Assembly (NCBI GenBank): GCA_023228445.1 | Contig: JALOBD010000013.1 | Span: 1-22,314, forward strand | Length of the DNA: 22,314 bases | Reading direction: 5' to 3' | Source: Sphaerochaeta sp. | GTDB taxonomy: Bacteria; Spirochaetota; Spirochaetia; Sphaerochaetales; Sphaerochaetaceae | Shown here: positions 7,145 to 15,883 of the stretch, piece after piece | Position numbering within the stretch: position 1 is the stretch's first letter | How the letters are laid out: the number at the start of each line of letters is the position of its first letter | Translations under genes and position numbers: made by a program | The notes under the pieces: model-generated | Told to the model about the DNA's origin: nothing | The model's input: only the letters and a program-made list of their open reading frames with translations | Databases searched by the model: none

Positions 7145-8238
7145 GGAGCAGAAACCCCGTCGATGTCTATGGGTTCATAAACGCCAAGCTGCGGGCCCGC
7201 ATCGGGAAGATGCGCCAGGACCGCCTGGTGGAGAACCTCCTCAAGGCCCCGACCCTCGTCGATGCCGTCGCGCTGTTGCGTGACAGCCCCTATCGACAAG
7301 TCGCCGAGGTCTATGACCGGACGGGGGACCTGCAGCAGATGGAGCTGGTGTTGCTCCATACCGAGATCGAGATGCACCGCTTGGTGACCAAGTATCTGGA
7401 GGGCAGGCCGGCGACGCTGGTCGACCACCTCCTGGCAAAGATCGAACTGGACAACCTGAAGAACACCATCCGACTCTGGTACAGCTCCATCGTTCGCCGC
7501 CGCCCCATCCGTTTTCGCAGTGAATACCTCTTCAAGGAGCGGATCCTCGGACCCATCAACTGGGTAGGGTTGATCAACGCCACCGGTTGGGAGGAGGTGC
7601 AACACCTGTTGGAGGGAACCGACTATCAGGCGGTCATCGACTCCTTCACCATGCAGGTGATTGAGGATGAGGGCCTCTTTGTAGTGGAGAGCGCGCTCGA
7701 CCGGGCGTGGTATGTGCGCCTGATGGAGATTCTCAATACCCTCTCGCCGCGTGATGGCGAGGTCGCCCGCTCGATCTTCCTTGTGGAGATCGATTTGCGC
7801 AACCTCACCACGTTGGTGCGCTACGGGCGCTACTACCAGATGGATGGACCGTCTGTCTCAGCCCTGCTGCTGCCCTGGGGCAGAGTCGCCACCTCCAAGG
7901 AGAGTACGCACTACCTTGCCCAGCCACCCGCCGAGCGCGATGCGCTCTTGCTCATCAACCGCTTCTACAGCGGCCTTGATGAGGTGGCGGTGACCCAGAA
8001 GCGCGGCAGTGTCCACAGCGATGAGCCGGGGGTGCTGGAGAATCTGAAAATCGAGGAGTACCTCGCCCAGAGGCGGGCCGAGCTCTATCAGAAGATATTG
8101 GGCGGCGATCCCTTCACCATCGGCTTGGTGCTGGCTTACTTCTTCCTCTTCAAAGAGGAGACGGCCACCATCAAGGCGACGATCAATGGCAAATACTACG
8201 GATATAGCGAAGAATACATCAGGGGGGTGGTAGGATGA
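7141..8238 (+). CDS. atpC: V/A-type ATPase subunit C (d/AC39 family)
   Basis: A 365-residue soluble helical protein of the AC39 family. Recognisable parts are the N-terminal YGFINAKLRARIGKM, the middle KIELDNLKNTIRLWY and SIFLVEIDLRNLTTLVRYG, and the C-terminal PFTIGLVLAYFFLFKEE. In V/A ATPases this funnel-shaped subunit sits on the proteolipid ring and couples the central D/F shaft to it. The start is GTG at 7141, overlapping the previous stop by 4 bp. The stop overlaps the ATG of subunit I by 4 bp. Length is normal for the family. Confidence 0.92.
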   Translation: MRSRNPVDVYGFINAKLRARIGKMRQDRLVENLLKAPTLVDAVALLRDSPYRQVAEVYDRTGDLQQMELVLLHTEIEMHRLVTKYLEGRPATLVDHLLAKIELDNLKNTIRLWYSSIVRRRPIRFRSEYLFKERILGPINWVGLINATGWEEVQHLLEGTDYQAVIDSFTMQVIEDEGLFVVESALDRAWYVRLMEILNTLSPRDGEVARSIFLVEIDLRNLTTLVRYGRYYQMDGPSVSALLLPWGRVATSKESTHYLAQPPAERDALLLINRFYSGLDEVAVTQKRGSVHSDEPGVLENLKIEEYLAQRRAELYQKILGGDPFTIGLVLAYFFLFKEETATIKATINGKYYGYSEEYIRGVVG

Positions 8239-10229
8239 ACTTGTTTACCAGACCGATGCGGCTCTTGACCGCCGTCGTGCTCGAGGAGACCGGCGATGCG
8301 GTCGTGAAGGCGCTGCTCAAGCTCGGCGTGATGGACTTCGTCCACCTCAACCGCCTCGACCCCTCCCAGATGGAGAAGCTCTCCAGCCGCCCCAGCGCCA
8401 TCAACCGGACGTTGCTTGAGGATCTGCGCCACCGGGTGGAGGCGTTGCTCAGACAGGGGCACATCGCGCTGCCCACCTCACAGAACCTCGATGTCCGTCG
8501 CCTTGAGAGGCCCGACATGGAGCTGTATCGTTCAACACTGGACGAGCTGACGGCGAGCCTGCTCTCCATCAAGGAGGAGCAGAAGCAGAGCAACCAAATC
8601 CTGATGGGCATCGAAGAGATCCGCCGCTACATCGATGAGGACAAGGGCGAGTACCTCGACCTCAGGGTGGGGACCATCGAGGGGGACCGACAGAGTGACC
8701 TTGCAGCCAGGATCTCCTCCTTCGGCGGGTTGTTGGAGAGCTTGGGCGAGGAAGAGAAGCTCATCAGCCTGACCTTGCGCCGTGATGTGGCCCAGGTCGA
8801 CCCGCTTCTGGAGAAGTTCGGCTGGACCGAGTCCAGCGACCCAGCGCTGCAGAAGAAGGCCATCGGTATCATCCGCACCCGCCTGGAAGGGGAGCGGCAA
8901 CGAGCGCTGGAGGGACGGTTGAAGAGCGAGCAGGCCGCCGACTCGATCATCGCCGCCAAGCGTGACGACCTCTTTGACATCTGGAGCAACCTGCGCCTCA
9001 ACGAGCTCAGCGACCAGATCAAGGGCTACTTCTCCTATACCCACAATACGACCCTCTTCTCCGGTTGGGTGCCCGCTGACCAAGCCGAGACGGTGCGGCA
9101 GGCCATCATGATGGCCAGCGACGGGCAGTGCGTCATTGAGTGGACCGAAGCGACCGAGGTCGACCGAGCCGAGGTGCCGGTGGCCATCACCAGCCCCAAG
9201 GTGCTCAAGCCCTTCCAGAACATGGTCAACAACTACGCCACCCCCGAGTACGGCACTGTCAACCCGACGATCTTCGTCATGGTCGCCTACCTGTCGATGT
9301 TCGGCCTGATGTTCGCCGACCTCGGCCAAGGCTTCGTACTCCTGATCGCCGGTCTCCTCTTCTCCCGTTCCTACAAGAAGAACCCCCTCAAGAGCGAGGG
9401 GATGATCACGCGCAACGTGGCCAACCTCTTGATCTACCTGGGCCTCTCATCGATGCTCTTCGGCATCCTCTTCGGCTCAACCTTCGGCCTGGAGCTCTTC
9501 CCGGCCCTCTGGTTCCCCTTCGAGGCGGTGGTCGCCGGCCACGCGCCCTCCGGCTCGCTGGTCACCGACGTCTACGGCATCTTGGGGATCACCATCAAAT
9601 TTGGCATCGTCATCATCTATGCAGGCCTCATCCTCAACTGGATCAACCTGACGCGCAAGAGGGCGTTCCTGACGCTGGTGCTGGACAAGAACGGCATCGT
9701 CGGCGGCCTGCTCTTCGGCATCGGCCTCTACATGGGCTTCGGCTTCGTGAACAGTGGCTACCACAGTTTCCCCTCCCAGCGCTGGATTGCCCCGGCGGTG
9801 GCCATCAGCCTGCTCGGCCTCTTTCTGCGCCCCTTCATCCACGCCTTCATCGAGGCGAAGGAGAGCGGCAAACGCCCTGCCATCGGGGCACTGGTCATGG
9901 ACGGGGTGATGGAGTGGCTCGTCGATGTGCTGGAGATCTTCACCGGCTACCTCTCCAACACCCTCTCCTTCATGCGGGTCGCCGGCCTTGGCATCGCCCA
10001 CGCCAGCTTGATGGAATCCTTCCGTCAGCTCTCCGGCCTGGCCGGAGGCGCCGGGGGGTTGGCGATCTTTATCCTCGGCAACGTCCTGGTCATCGTACTG
10101 GAGGGCTTGAGCGCGGGCATCCAATCGCTCAGGCTCAACTACTATGAGTTTTTCAGCAGGTACTTCACCGGCAAGGGGGTGGCCTATCGTCCCGTCGGGC
10201 TCACCACCACCAGCCGTTCACGTTCGTAG
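8235..10229 (+). CDS. atpI: V/A-type ATPase membrane subunit I (a-like)
   Basis: A 664-residue subunit with a soluble, coiled-coil-rich half (about 1-330) that docks the peripheral stalks, and a membrane half (about 345-640) with seven or eight hydrophobic helices that forms the two ion half-channels. The motif NTLSFMRVAGLGIAHASL near the C-terminus contains the arginine (R581) expected to release the ion from the proteolipid glutamate. The start ATG 8235 overlaps subunit C (ATGA) and is preceded by GGGGGGTAGG. The protein ends 22 bp before the proteolipid gene. Confidence 0.95.
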   Translation: MNLFTRPMRLLTAVVLEETGDAVVKALLKLGVMDFVHLNRLDPSQMEKLSSRPSAINRTLLEDLRHRVEALLRQGHIALPTSQNLDVRRLERPDMELYRSTLDELTASLLSIKEEQKQSNQILMGIEEIRRYIDEDKGEYLDLRVGTIEGDRQSDLAARISSFGGLLESLGEEEKLISLTLRRDVAQVDPLLEKFGWTESSDPALQKKAIGIIRTRLEGERQRALEGRLKSEQAADSIIAAKRDDLFDIWSNLRLNELSDQIKGYFSYTHNTTLFSGWVPADQAETVRQAIMMASDGQCVIEWTEATEVDRAEVPVAITSPKVLKPFQNMVNNYATPEYGTVNPTIFVMVAYLSMFGLMFADLGQGFVLLIAGLLFSRSYKKNPLKSEGMITRNVANLLIYLGLSSMLFGILFGSTFGLELFPALWFPFEAVVAGHAPSGSLVTDVYGILGITIKFGIVIIYAGLILNWINLTRKRAFLTLVLDKNGIVGGLLFGIGLYMGFGFVNSGYHSFPSQRWIAPAVAISLLGLFLRPFIHAFIEAKESGKRPAIGALVMDGVMEWLVDVLEIFTGYLSNTLSFMRVAGLGIAHASLMESFRQLSGLAGGAGGLAIFILGNVLVIVLEGLSAGIQSLRLNYYEFFSRYFTGKGVAYRPVGLTTTSRSRS

Positions 10230-10251
10230 AATTTTTTTAGGAGGGTCGACT

Positions 10252-10602
10252 ATGACCAACATCGAGTTCAGAAGAAGAGTTTCGATGACTCTCGTTGCAA
10301 TGGCACTTGTGTTGCTTGCATCCGCTTTCGTCTTCGCGCCTCCGGCCTATGCAGCAACCACTGAGGCGGCCGGCAACAGTGTGGACTACAACCTTGCCTT
10401 GGTGTGCATCAGTGCCGCCTTTGCCTTCGCCGTTGGTGCGGTGGCAGCCGGCATGGCCATCGGCAAGGTCGGCAGTGCGGCGATGGGAGCGATCAGCGAA
10501 CGCCCTGAGGTCGCCAGCCAGGCCTTGATCTTCATCGCCCTCGCCGAGGGTCTGGTGGTCTTCGGATTCATCACCAGCCTCATGATCCTGGCCAAGGCGT
10601 AG
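10252..10602 (+). CDS. atpK: V/A-type ATPase proteolipid subunit K (c ring)
   Basis: A 116-residue proteolipid. Residues 1-34 look like a signal peptide or extra N-terminal helix (MALVLLASAFVFAPPAYA, possible cut after AYA). It is followed by a single two-helix hairpin: helix 1 about 43-66, a polar loop with SERPE, and helix 2 about 88-114. The ion-binding carboxylate is E99 in IALAEGLVVFGF. A ring of these rotates against subunit I. Lining helix 1 up with Na+-type c subunits from the shared loop PE, I see no glutamine at the Na+-ligand position, and the residue after E99 is Gly rather than Ser/Thr; this hints at protons but is not proof. ATG 10252 has a strong AGGAGG eight bases before it; a longer frame from 10144 runs inside subunit I and is rejected. 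Confidence 0.93.
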   Translation: MTNIEFRRRVSMTLVAMALVLLASAFVFAPPAYAATTEAAGNSVDYNLALVCISAAFAFAVGAVAAGMAIGKVGSAAMGAISERPEVASQALIFIALAEGLVVFGFITSLMILAKA

Positions 10603-10605
10603 AGG

Positions 10606-10908
10606 ATGAAGTACTTTGTCATCGGTGACGAGGACACCGTCCTGGGATTCTCCCTGGTCGGGGTCTTCGGCATGCAGGCGACAACCAGTGAACAAGCGAT
10701 GCAGGCGTGGAACAAGGCCCTCGAGGACCCGGAGGTCGGAATCATCATCATCACCGATGATGTTGCTGCTCTCATCAGGAGCCTGGTGGACCGATACCTC
10801 TTCAGTGAGTCATTCCCGCTTGTCGTCGAAATTCCCAGTGCCCACTCGAAGGAGGGGCCGCCAGACCTCAGGGGCCTGGTCAACCAGGCCATCGGGGTCT
10901 CCCTATAG
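10606..10908 (+). CDS. atpF: V/A-type ATPase subunit F
   Basis: A 100-residue alpha/beta protein with the family's beginning (KYFVIGDEDTVLGFSLVGV) and its core strand GIIIITDDVAALIR, ending with PLVVEIPS. Subunit F is part of the central rotor and binds subunit D. It starts three bases after the proteolipid stop codon (TAGAGGATG, so the site GAGG overlaps the stop) and ends eight bases before subunit E. Length is normal. Confidence 0.92.
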   Translation: MKYFVIGDEDTVLGFSLVGVFGMQATTSEQAMQAWNKALEDPEVGIIIITDDVAALIRSLVDRYLFSESFPLVVEIPSAHSKEGPPDLRGLVNQAIGVSL

Positions 10909-10916
10909 GAGTCGGT

Positions 10917-11513
10917 ATGGCAACCAACGACAACCGTCTGCTTGACGGCATCATCGAGCAGGCCGACAAGAGCGCACAAAAACGAATCGAGGATGCCAAG
11001 GCCAACGCTCAGGCGATCCTTGCTGAAGCCGAGGGCCGCATCGAGGCACAAAAGAGTGTCCTGGAGCGTGAGCTTGCCCAGCGCCTCAAGCTCATCGAGC
11101 TGCGCCTTGAGACCAACAAGGCCAGTGCTCGGCGTCGTTCGATCCTGGCAGAGGTCGATGAGCGCTACCAGGCGGTCATGGAGCGGGTGATAGAGCGATT
11201 CGATGCCAAGACAGTGAGCGCCCACTTGAGCCAGTGGATTGCCGAGGCGACACTCGGCCTCGACCTCAGGGAAGCGAAGGTCGCCTTCAGCCGCAAGGCG
11301 CCGGTGACCGAAGAGCACCTCAAGAAGGCCACTGCCCTGATCGCCAAGGCTACCGGAGCCGAGGTCACCCTCCACCTCGAATCCAGGCAACTGAGCGGCC
11401 TGGGGGTGGTCGTCTCCTCGATGGATGAGGCGGTGTCGTTCAACAACCAGGTCGAGATCCGCCTCCGGCGCTTTGACCGGGTCATCAGGTCATTGATTCA
11501 GGAACACGTATGA
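10917..11513 (+). CDS. atpE: V/A-type ATPase peripheral stalk subunit E
   Basis: A 198-residue protein. Residues about 5-100 are a long charged helix or coiled coil (KSAQKRIEDAKANAQAILAE). The C-terminal 100 residues form the compact alpha/beta head of the family, including GLGVVVSSMDEAVSFNNQVE before a final helix. With subunit G/H it forms the stator stalk holding the A/B head to subunit I. ATG 10917 follows a TAGGAG site that overlaps the preceding stop. Its TGA overlaps the subunit A start (ATGA), so synthesis of stator and catalytic subunit is likely coupled. Confidence 0.9.
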   Translation: MATNDNRLLDGIIEQADKSAQKRIEDAKANAQAILAEAEGRIEAQKSVLERELAQRLKLIELRLETNKASARRRSILAEVDERYQAVMERVIERFDAKTVSAHLSQWIAEATLGLDLREAKVAFSRKAPVTEEHLKKATALIAKATGAEVTLHLESRQLSGLGVVVSSMDEAVSFNNQVEIRLRRFDRVIRSLIQEHV

Positions 11514-13288
11514 AAGAGAGAATTATCGGACGAGTCAAACGGGTAAATGGACCGGTACTCATCGTCAAGGACATCAAGGATGCCATGATGATGGAGATGG
11601 TCAATGTCGGTGAGCAACGCCTCGTCGGTGAGGTGGTCAAGCTCTACGACGGACTGGCCACCGTCCAGGTCTATGAGGATGCCACCGCCCTCAAGCCTGG
11701 TGACAACGTCTATGGCACCGGCATGAGCCTCTCGGTGGAGCTCGGCCCCGGCCTCATCGGCACCATCTACGATGGGATTCAGCGGCCGTTGGAGCACCTC
11801 ATGGAGGCCAGCGGCGCCTTCATGGCCCGCGGTCTCTCCTTTGATGCCATCGACCATGCCAAACTCTGGCACTTCACTCCGTCCCTGAAGATCGGCGATA
11901 CGGTGAAGGCGGGCTCGATCCTCGGCGTCGTAGCCGAAACGAACATGATCGAGCACCGCATCATGGTAAGCCCCCACATCACTGAGGGGGTCATCGCCTC
12001 GATCGCCGGTGAAGGCGGCTACACCGTCGAACAGACGATTGCCACCATCGCCCGTGGTGATGGCACCCAGGTCGAGGTTTCGATGATGCAGCGGTGGCCT
12101 ATCAGGGTGGGCAGGCCGGTTGCCGACCGCCGTCCCCTCTCGGTGCCGCTGATAACCGGCCTGAGGGTCATCGATACCCTCTTTCCCATTGCCAAGGGAG
12201 GGACGGTGGCGATCCCCGGCGGCTTTGGTACCGGAAAGACGATGACCCAACACTCCATCGCCCAGTGGTGCGATGCCGACTTGATCGTCTACATCGGGTG
12301 CGGGGAGCGGGGCAACGAGATGACCGACGTGCTGCGCGAATTCCCCCAGCTCATCGATCCGAGGACCGGCCACTCGCTGATGGAGCGCACCATCCTCATC
12401 GCCAACACCTCCAACATGCCGGTCAGCGCCCGCGAGGCATCGATCTATACCGGCATCACGATGGCCGAGTACTATCGCGACCAGGGCTACCATGTGGCCA
12501 TCATGGCCGACTCGACCAGTCGATGGGCCGAGGCACTGCGCGAACTCTCCGGGCGCATGGAGGAGATGCCGGCAGAGGAGGGCTTTCCCGCCTACCTGCC
12601 CACCCGCATCGCCCAGTTCTACGAGCGTGCCGGCCTCATGCAGAACCTCAACGGCACCACCGGATCGGTCTCGGTCATCGGGGCGGTCAGCCCGCCCGGT
12701 GGTGACTTCAGCGAGCCGGTCACCCAGCATACCCGGCGGTTTGTACGGTGTTTCTGGGGGTTGGACCGCCAGCTGGCCAGTGCTCGCCACTATCCGGCCA
12801 TCAGCTGGCTGGACTCATACAGCGAGTACCTGGTCGATGTGGCCAACTGGTGGCAAGAGCGCAGCGATGGCTCGTGGCATGAAAGCCGGGAGAGAATCAT
12901 GGACCTGCTGCAACGCGAGGTGCGCCTGCAACAGATCGTCAAGCTGGTAGGACCCGATGCACTACCCGATACGCAAAACTTCATCCTCGAGATCTGCTCG
13001 CTCTTCAAGGCCGCCTTTTTACAGCAGAACGCCTTCGACGAGGTGGACCGCTACTGTCCTCCCGAAAAACAGGTGAAGATGCTCAACGCCATCCTCGCCT
13101 ACTGGCAGCGGGGCAGCGAGGCGATCGCCAAGGGCGTGCCGATGGTCAAGATCAGGCGCCTGAAGGCGGTGCAGGAGATGGCACGCATGCGCCTGTCGGT
13201 GCCCAACGATGAGCTTGAGCAGATCGACCGCATCCAACTGCGCCTTGAGCGCTCCATCGACCAGATCGGAGGAATCTATGAACACTAA
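11510..13288 (+). CDS. atpA: V/A-type ATPase catalytic subunit A
   Basis: A 592-residue catalytic subunit. The order is a beta-barrel N-domain, the A-specific bulge domain at about 110-190 (absent from F-type beta), and the nucleotide-binding domain. The P-loop is GGFGTGKT at 237-244 (K243). The catalytic glutamate lies in GCGERGNEM, and Walker B is VAIMADSTSRW. Further family motifs are NTSNMPVSAREASIYTG and EEGFPAYLPTRIAQFYERAG. It hydrolyses or synthesises ATP with subunit B in an A3B3 head. All catalytic elements appear intact. Its 3' end overlaps the start of subunit B by 11 bp. Confidence 0.97.
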   Translation: MKERIIGRVKRVNGPVLIVKDIKDAMMMEMVNVGEQRLVGEVVKLYDGLATVQVYEDATALKPGDNVYGTGMSLSVELGPGLIGTIYDGIQRPLEHLMEASGAFMARGLSFDAIDHAKLWHFTPSLKIGDTVKAGSILGVVAETNMIEHRIMVSPHITEGVIASIAGEGGYTVEQTIATIARGDGTQVEVSMMQRWPIRVGRPVADRRPLSVPLITGLRVIDTLFPIAKGGTVAIPGGFGTGKTMTQHSIAQWCDADLIVYIGCGERGNEMTDVLREFPQLIDPRTGHSLMERTILIANTSNMPVSAREASIYTGITMAEYYRDQGYHVAIMADSTSRWAEALRELSGRMEEMPAEEGFPAYLPTRIAQFYERAGLMQNLNGTTGSVSVIGAVSPPGGDFSEPVTQHTRRFVRCFWGLDRQLASARHYPAISWLDSYSEYLVDVANWWQERSDGSWHESRERIMDLLQREVRLQQIVKLVGPDALPDTQNFILEICSLFKAAFLQQNAFDEVDRYCPPEKQVKMLNAILAYWQRGSEAIAKGVPMVKIRRLKAVQEMARMRLSVPNDELEQIDRIQLRLERSIDQIGGIYEH

Positions 13289-14699
13289 GGCACAAACGAT
13301 CCTCGCCCAGGGGGACCGGCGCCTGCTCTCCGGGCGTGAGTACCGGGGAGCCAGCCGGATCGACGGACCGCTGGTCTATATGCGCAATACCCACCCCATC
13401 GGCTACGGCGAGCTCGTCGAGGTGGTCGCCTCCGACGGCTCGACCCGGTTCGGCCAGGTGTTGGACACCAGTGACGAGGTGGTCGTCGTCCAGGTCTTCG
13501 AGGGAACCGATGGGCTGAGCATGCCCGATACCCGCATGCGCTTCATGGGTGAGCCGCTCTCCCTCGCCGTCAGCGAGGAGATGCTCGGGCGCGTCATGGA
13601 CGGGCTGGGCAAGAGCCGTGACGGGTCGACCGCCATCGCCGGTTCGGTCGAGCGGGATGTCAACGGCGAGCCGATGAACCCGACGGCCCGTGAATACCCA
13701 CGTGACTTCATCCAGACCGGCATCAGTGTCATCGATGGGATGACCACCCTCATTCAGGGCCAGAAGCTGCCGATCTTCAGCGGCAACGGGCTGGACCACA
13801 ACCACCTCGCCGCCCAGATCGCCCGCCAGGCGAAGGTGCTGGGAGGGGATTCGGAGTTCTGCATCGTCTTCGCCGCCATGGGCGTCAAGTACGACGTGGC
13901 CCGCTTCTTCATCGACAGCTTCGAGGAGACCGGGGTCCTGGACAACGTCGCCCTCTTCCTCTCACTGGCCGACGACCCCTCCATCGAGCGGACCATCACG
14001 CCAAAGACGGCGCTCACGCTGGCAGAGCACCTCGCCTTTGACAAGGGCAAGCACGTGCTCGTCATCATGACCGACATGACCAACTACTGCGAGTCGCTGC
14101 GCGAGATTGCCACGATGCGCGGCGAGATCCCCTCGCGAAAGGGGTATCCCGGCTACCTCTACTCCAACCTTGCCGAACTCTACGAGCGGTCGGGAAAGAT
14201 CGGTGGCAGGCCCGGCTCCATCACCCAGCTGCCGATCCTCACCATGCCCAACGACGACATCAGCCACCCGGTGCCCGACCTCACCGGCTACATCACTGAG
14301 GGCCAGATCGTCTTCGATCGCTCGATGCAGGCGCGTGGCATCTATCCACCGATCAACTGCCTGCCATCGCTCTCGCGCCTGATGAAGGATGGCATCGGCG
14401 AAGGGATGACGAGAAGCGACCACCCCCACCTGGCAAACCAGCTCTTCGCCTCCTACAGCCACGTCAAGGACGTGCAGAACCTCGCCAGCGTCATCGGCGA
14501 GGAGGAGCTGACCACCCTCGACCAACAGTACCTGGAGTTCGGCACCTTCTTTGAGAACCGATTCGTCAAGCAGGGCTTCGATGAGGAGCGATCCATCGAT
14601 GAGACCCTCGACCTCGCTTGGGAGGCGCTCTCCAAGCTCCCTGCAGAGGAGCTGCAACGCCTCACCGACGAGGAGATCGCCGAACACTACGGCAAGTGA
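13278..14699 (+). CDS. atpB: V/A-type ATPase non-catalytic subunit B
   Basis: A 473-residue subunit. Instead of a P-loop it carries GQKLPIFSGNGLDHNHLA at 161-178, the degenerate version typical of V-type B subunits. The arginine-finger region and DDISHPVPDLTGYITEGQI are conserved. It alternates with subunit A in the head and binds nucleotide without hydrolysing it. The start is ATG 13278, inside the end of subunit A, with GGAGGA five bases upstream; the frame is open from 13209 but that extension lies within subunit A and has no site. The C-terminus (EELQRLTDEEIAEHYGK) is intact. Confidence 0.96.
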   Translation: MNTKAQTILAQGDRRLLSGREYRGASRIDGPLVYMRNTHPIGYGELVEVVASDGSTRFGQVLDTSDEVVVVQVFEGTDGLSMPDTRMRFMGEPLSLAVSEEMLGRVMDGLGKSRDGSTAIAGSVERDVNGEPMNPTAREYPRDFIQTGISVIDGMTTLIQGQKLPIFSGNGLDHNHLAAQIARQAKVLGGDSEFCIVFAAMGVKYDVARFFIDSFEETGVLDNVALFLSLADDPSIERTITPKTALTLAEHLAFDKGKHVLVIMTDMTNYCESLREIATMRGEIPSRKGYPGYLYSNLAELYERSGKIGGRPGSITQLPILTMPNDDISHPVPDLTGYITEGQIVFDRSMQARGIYPPINCLPSLSRLMKDGIGEGMTRSDHPHLANQLFASYSHVKDVQNLASVIGEEELTTLDQQYLEFGTFFENRFVKQGFDEERSIDETLDLAWEALSKLPAEELQRLTDEEIAEHYGK

Positions 14700-14708
14700 G
14701 GAGCGGCT

Positions 14709-15407
14709 GTGAAGACCAACCTTGCCCCGACACGCAGCAACCTGCTCAGATTGGCCGAAGAGCTCAAGTTCGCCGAGCTCGGCCACGAGCTGCTCGACCA
14801 GAAGCGCTCCATCCTCGTCGGGGAGCTGCTCACCCTCGTCGACCAGGCGGTCGACTACGAGGGGAGGGTCGTCAAGGCGCTCTCTGAGGCGCAGAGCGCG
14901 CTCAGCGATGCCATCATGCAGATGGGGAGGCTGCGGGTGGGAAATCTTGCCGGGGCGGTGAACATCGACTACTCCATCAACCTCGGCTCACGGCGCGTCA
15001 TGGGGGTCACCGTGCCCCGGGTGGAGACGACCTTCACCGACAACAGCCCGTACTTCAGTAGTGAGGATACCTCGATCCTTGCCGAGGTCTCCATCGACCG
15101 CTACCGCACCACGCTCAACCTGATGGGCCGGCTCGCCGAGCTGAAGGTCTCCATCATGCGCCTGGCCCGTGAGGTGAAGAAGACGATCCGCAAGGTAAAT
15201 GCGCTTGAGAAGATCGTCATCCCCGACAACAAGGAGACGATTGCCTGGATGCGCGGGCGCATCGAGGAGCAAGAACGGGAGAACTTCATCCTATTGAAAG
15301 TCGTCAAGGATCGGATGGACCGGGCCGAAGAGGAGAGCAGGGCTTTGAAAACTCTCAAGAGTAGTGATAGAGTGCACAAGGAGGGCTTGCATGGGAGTTC
15401 CATTTAA
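14709..15407 (+). CDS. atpD: V/A-type ATPase rotor shaft subunit D
   Basis: A 232-residue protein with the family's long N- and C-terminal helices forming the central shaft coiled coil: PTRSNLLRLAEELKFAELGH at the start and RVNALEK-type helices (VKKTIRKVNALEKIVIPDNK) near the end. The middle segment (YSINLGSRRVMGVTVPRV) is the more variable globular part. It turns inside the A3B3 head and contacts subunits F and C. The start is GTG 14709, with GAGGAGC just upstream overlapping the subunit B stop. Its last 17 bp overlap the next gene, suggesting the downstream UspA-like gene is translated with the ATPase. Confidence 0.94.
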   Translation: MKTNLAPTRSNLLRLAEELKFAELGHELLDQKRSILVGELLTLVDQAVDYEGRVVKALSEAQSALSDAIMQMGRLRVGNLAGAVNIDYSINLGSRRVMGVTVPRVETTFTDNSPYFSSEDTSILAEVSIDRYRTTLNLMGRLAELKVSIMRLAREVKKTIRKVNALEKIVIPDNKETIAWMRGRIEEQERENFILLKVVKDRMDRAEEESRALKTLKSSDRVHKEGLHGSSI

Positions 15408-15873
15408 GCAGATTGTCGTCTACATCGATGGCTCGGAGAGTTCGATGACCGCCATCATGTATGCGATCAAGTTGGCGAAGGAACATGGCTCGTCCCTTAC
15501 CGCGGTCTATGTCATCAACACCAAGGCGCTCAGCGAGCTGGTGAAGGCGGGTATCTTCGTGGCGGTGGAGCGGGACGAGTACCTACGCGACCTCGCCCTC
15601 GATGCCGACCGGTACCTCCACCACGCCGAACGCCTGGCAGAGCAGAAGGAGCTGCAGATCGAGACGGTGAAGCTCGAGGGGACGGTGCCTGTGGTGGTCA
15701 AGGAGCTGCTCAAGACCAAGGGGGCCGACCTCCTGGTCCTCGGTGGCATCACCGATATCCGCAGCCGCCGTGAGGAGCTTGCCAGCGAGACCGACCGGAT
15801 GATGCGGACCGCCCCCTGCCCGGTGTTGGTCGTCCGGGATGACGACGACATCTGGTTCGAGTTCGAAGCGTAA
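15391..15873 (+). CDS. UspA-family universal stress protein
   Basis: A 160-residue cytoplasmic single-domain Usp. The N-terminal strand QIVVYIDGSESSMTAIMYA (D13 at the usual nucleotide-contact position) and the C-terminal strand CPVLVVRDD are typical. The ATP-binding signature is degraded: where MJ0577-type proteins have GxxG and then GS, this one has GGIT (118-121) and AS (131-132), so ATP binding is doubtful. The start is ATG 15391, supported by AAGGAGGG at 15377-15384; this makes a 17-bp overlap with the end of subunit D. An upstream in-frame ATG at 15364 would overlap atpD by 44 bp without a site. Placement in the ATPase unit suggests a role in energy or ion stress, but this is inference. 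Confidence 0.88.
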   Translation: MGVPFKQIVVYIDGSESSMTAIMYAIKLAKEHGSSLTAVYVINTKALSELVKAGIFVAVERDEYLRDLALDADRYLHHAERLAEQKELQIETVKLEGTVPVVVKELLKTKGADLLVLGGITDIRSRREELASETDRMMRTAPCPVLVVRDDDDIWFEFEA

Positions 15874-15883
15874 GGAGCTGTGG

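Noticed and set aside
9140..10147. 335-residue plus-strand frame inside subunit I
   Set aside because: It is a Pro/His/Arg-rich shadow of a GC-rich membrane protein gene in another frame.
10144..10251. N-terminal extension of the proteolipid into subunit I
   Set aside because: The AGGAGG site and the signal-like start point to ATG 10252; the extension is the subunit I gene in another frame.
11498..12790. 430-residue minus-strand frame opposite ATPase subunit A
   Set aside because: The plus strand encodes an intact, fully conserved catalytic subunit; the reverse frame is His/Asp-rich shadow sequence.
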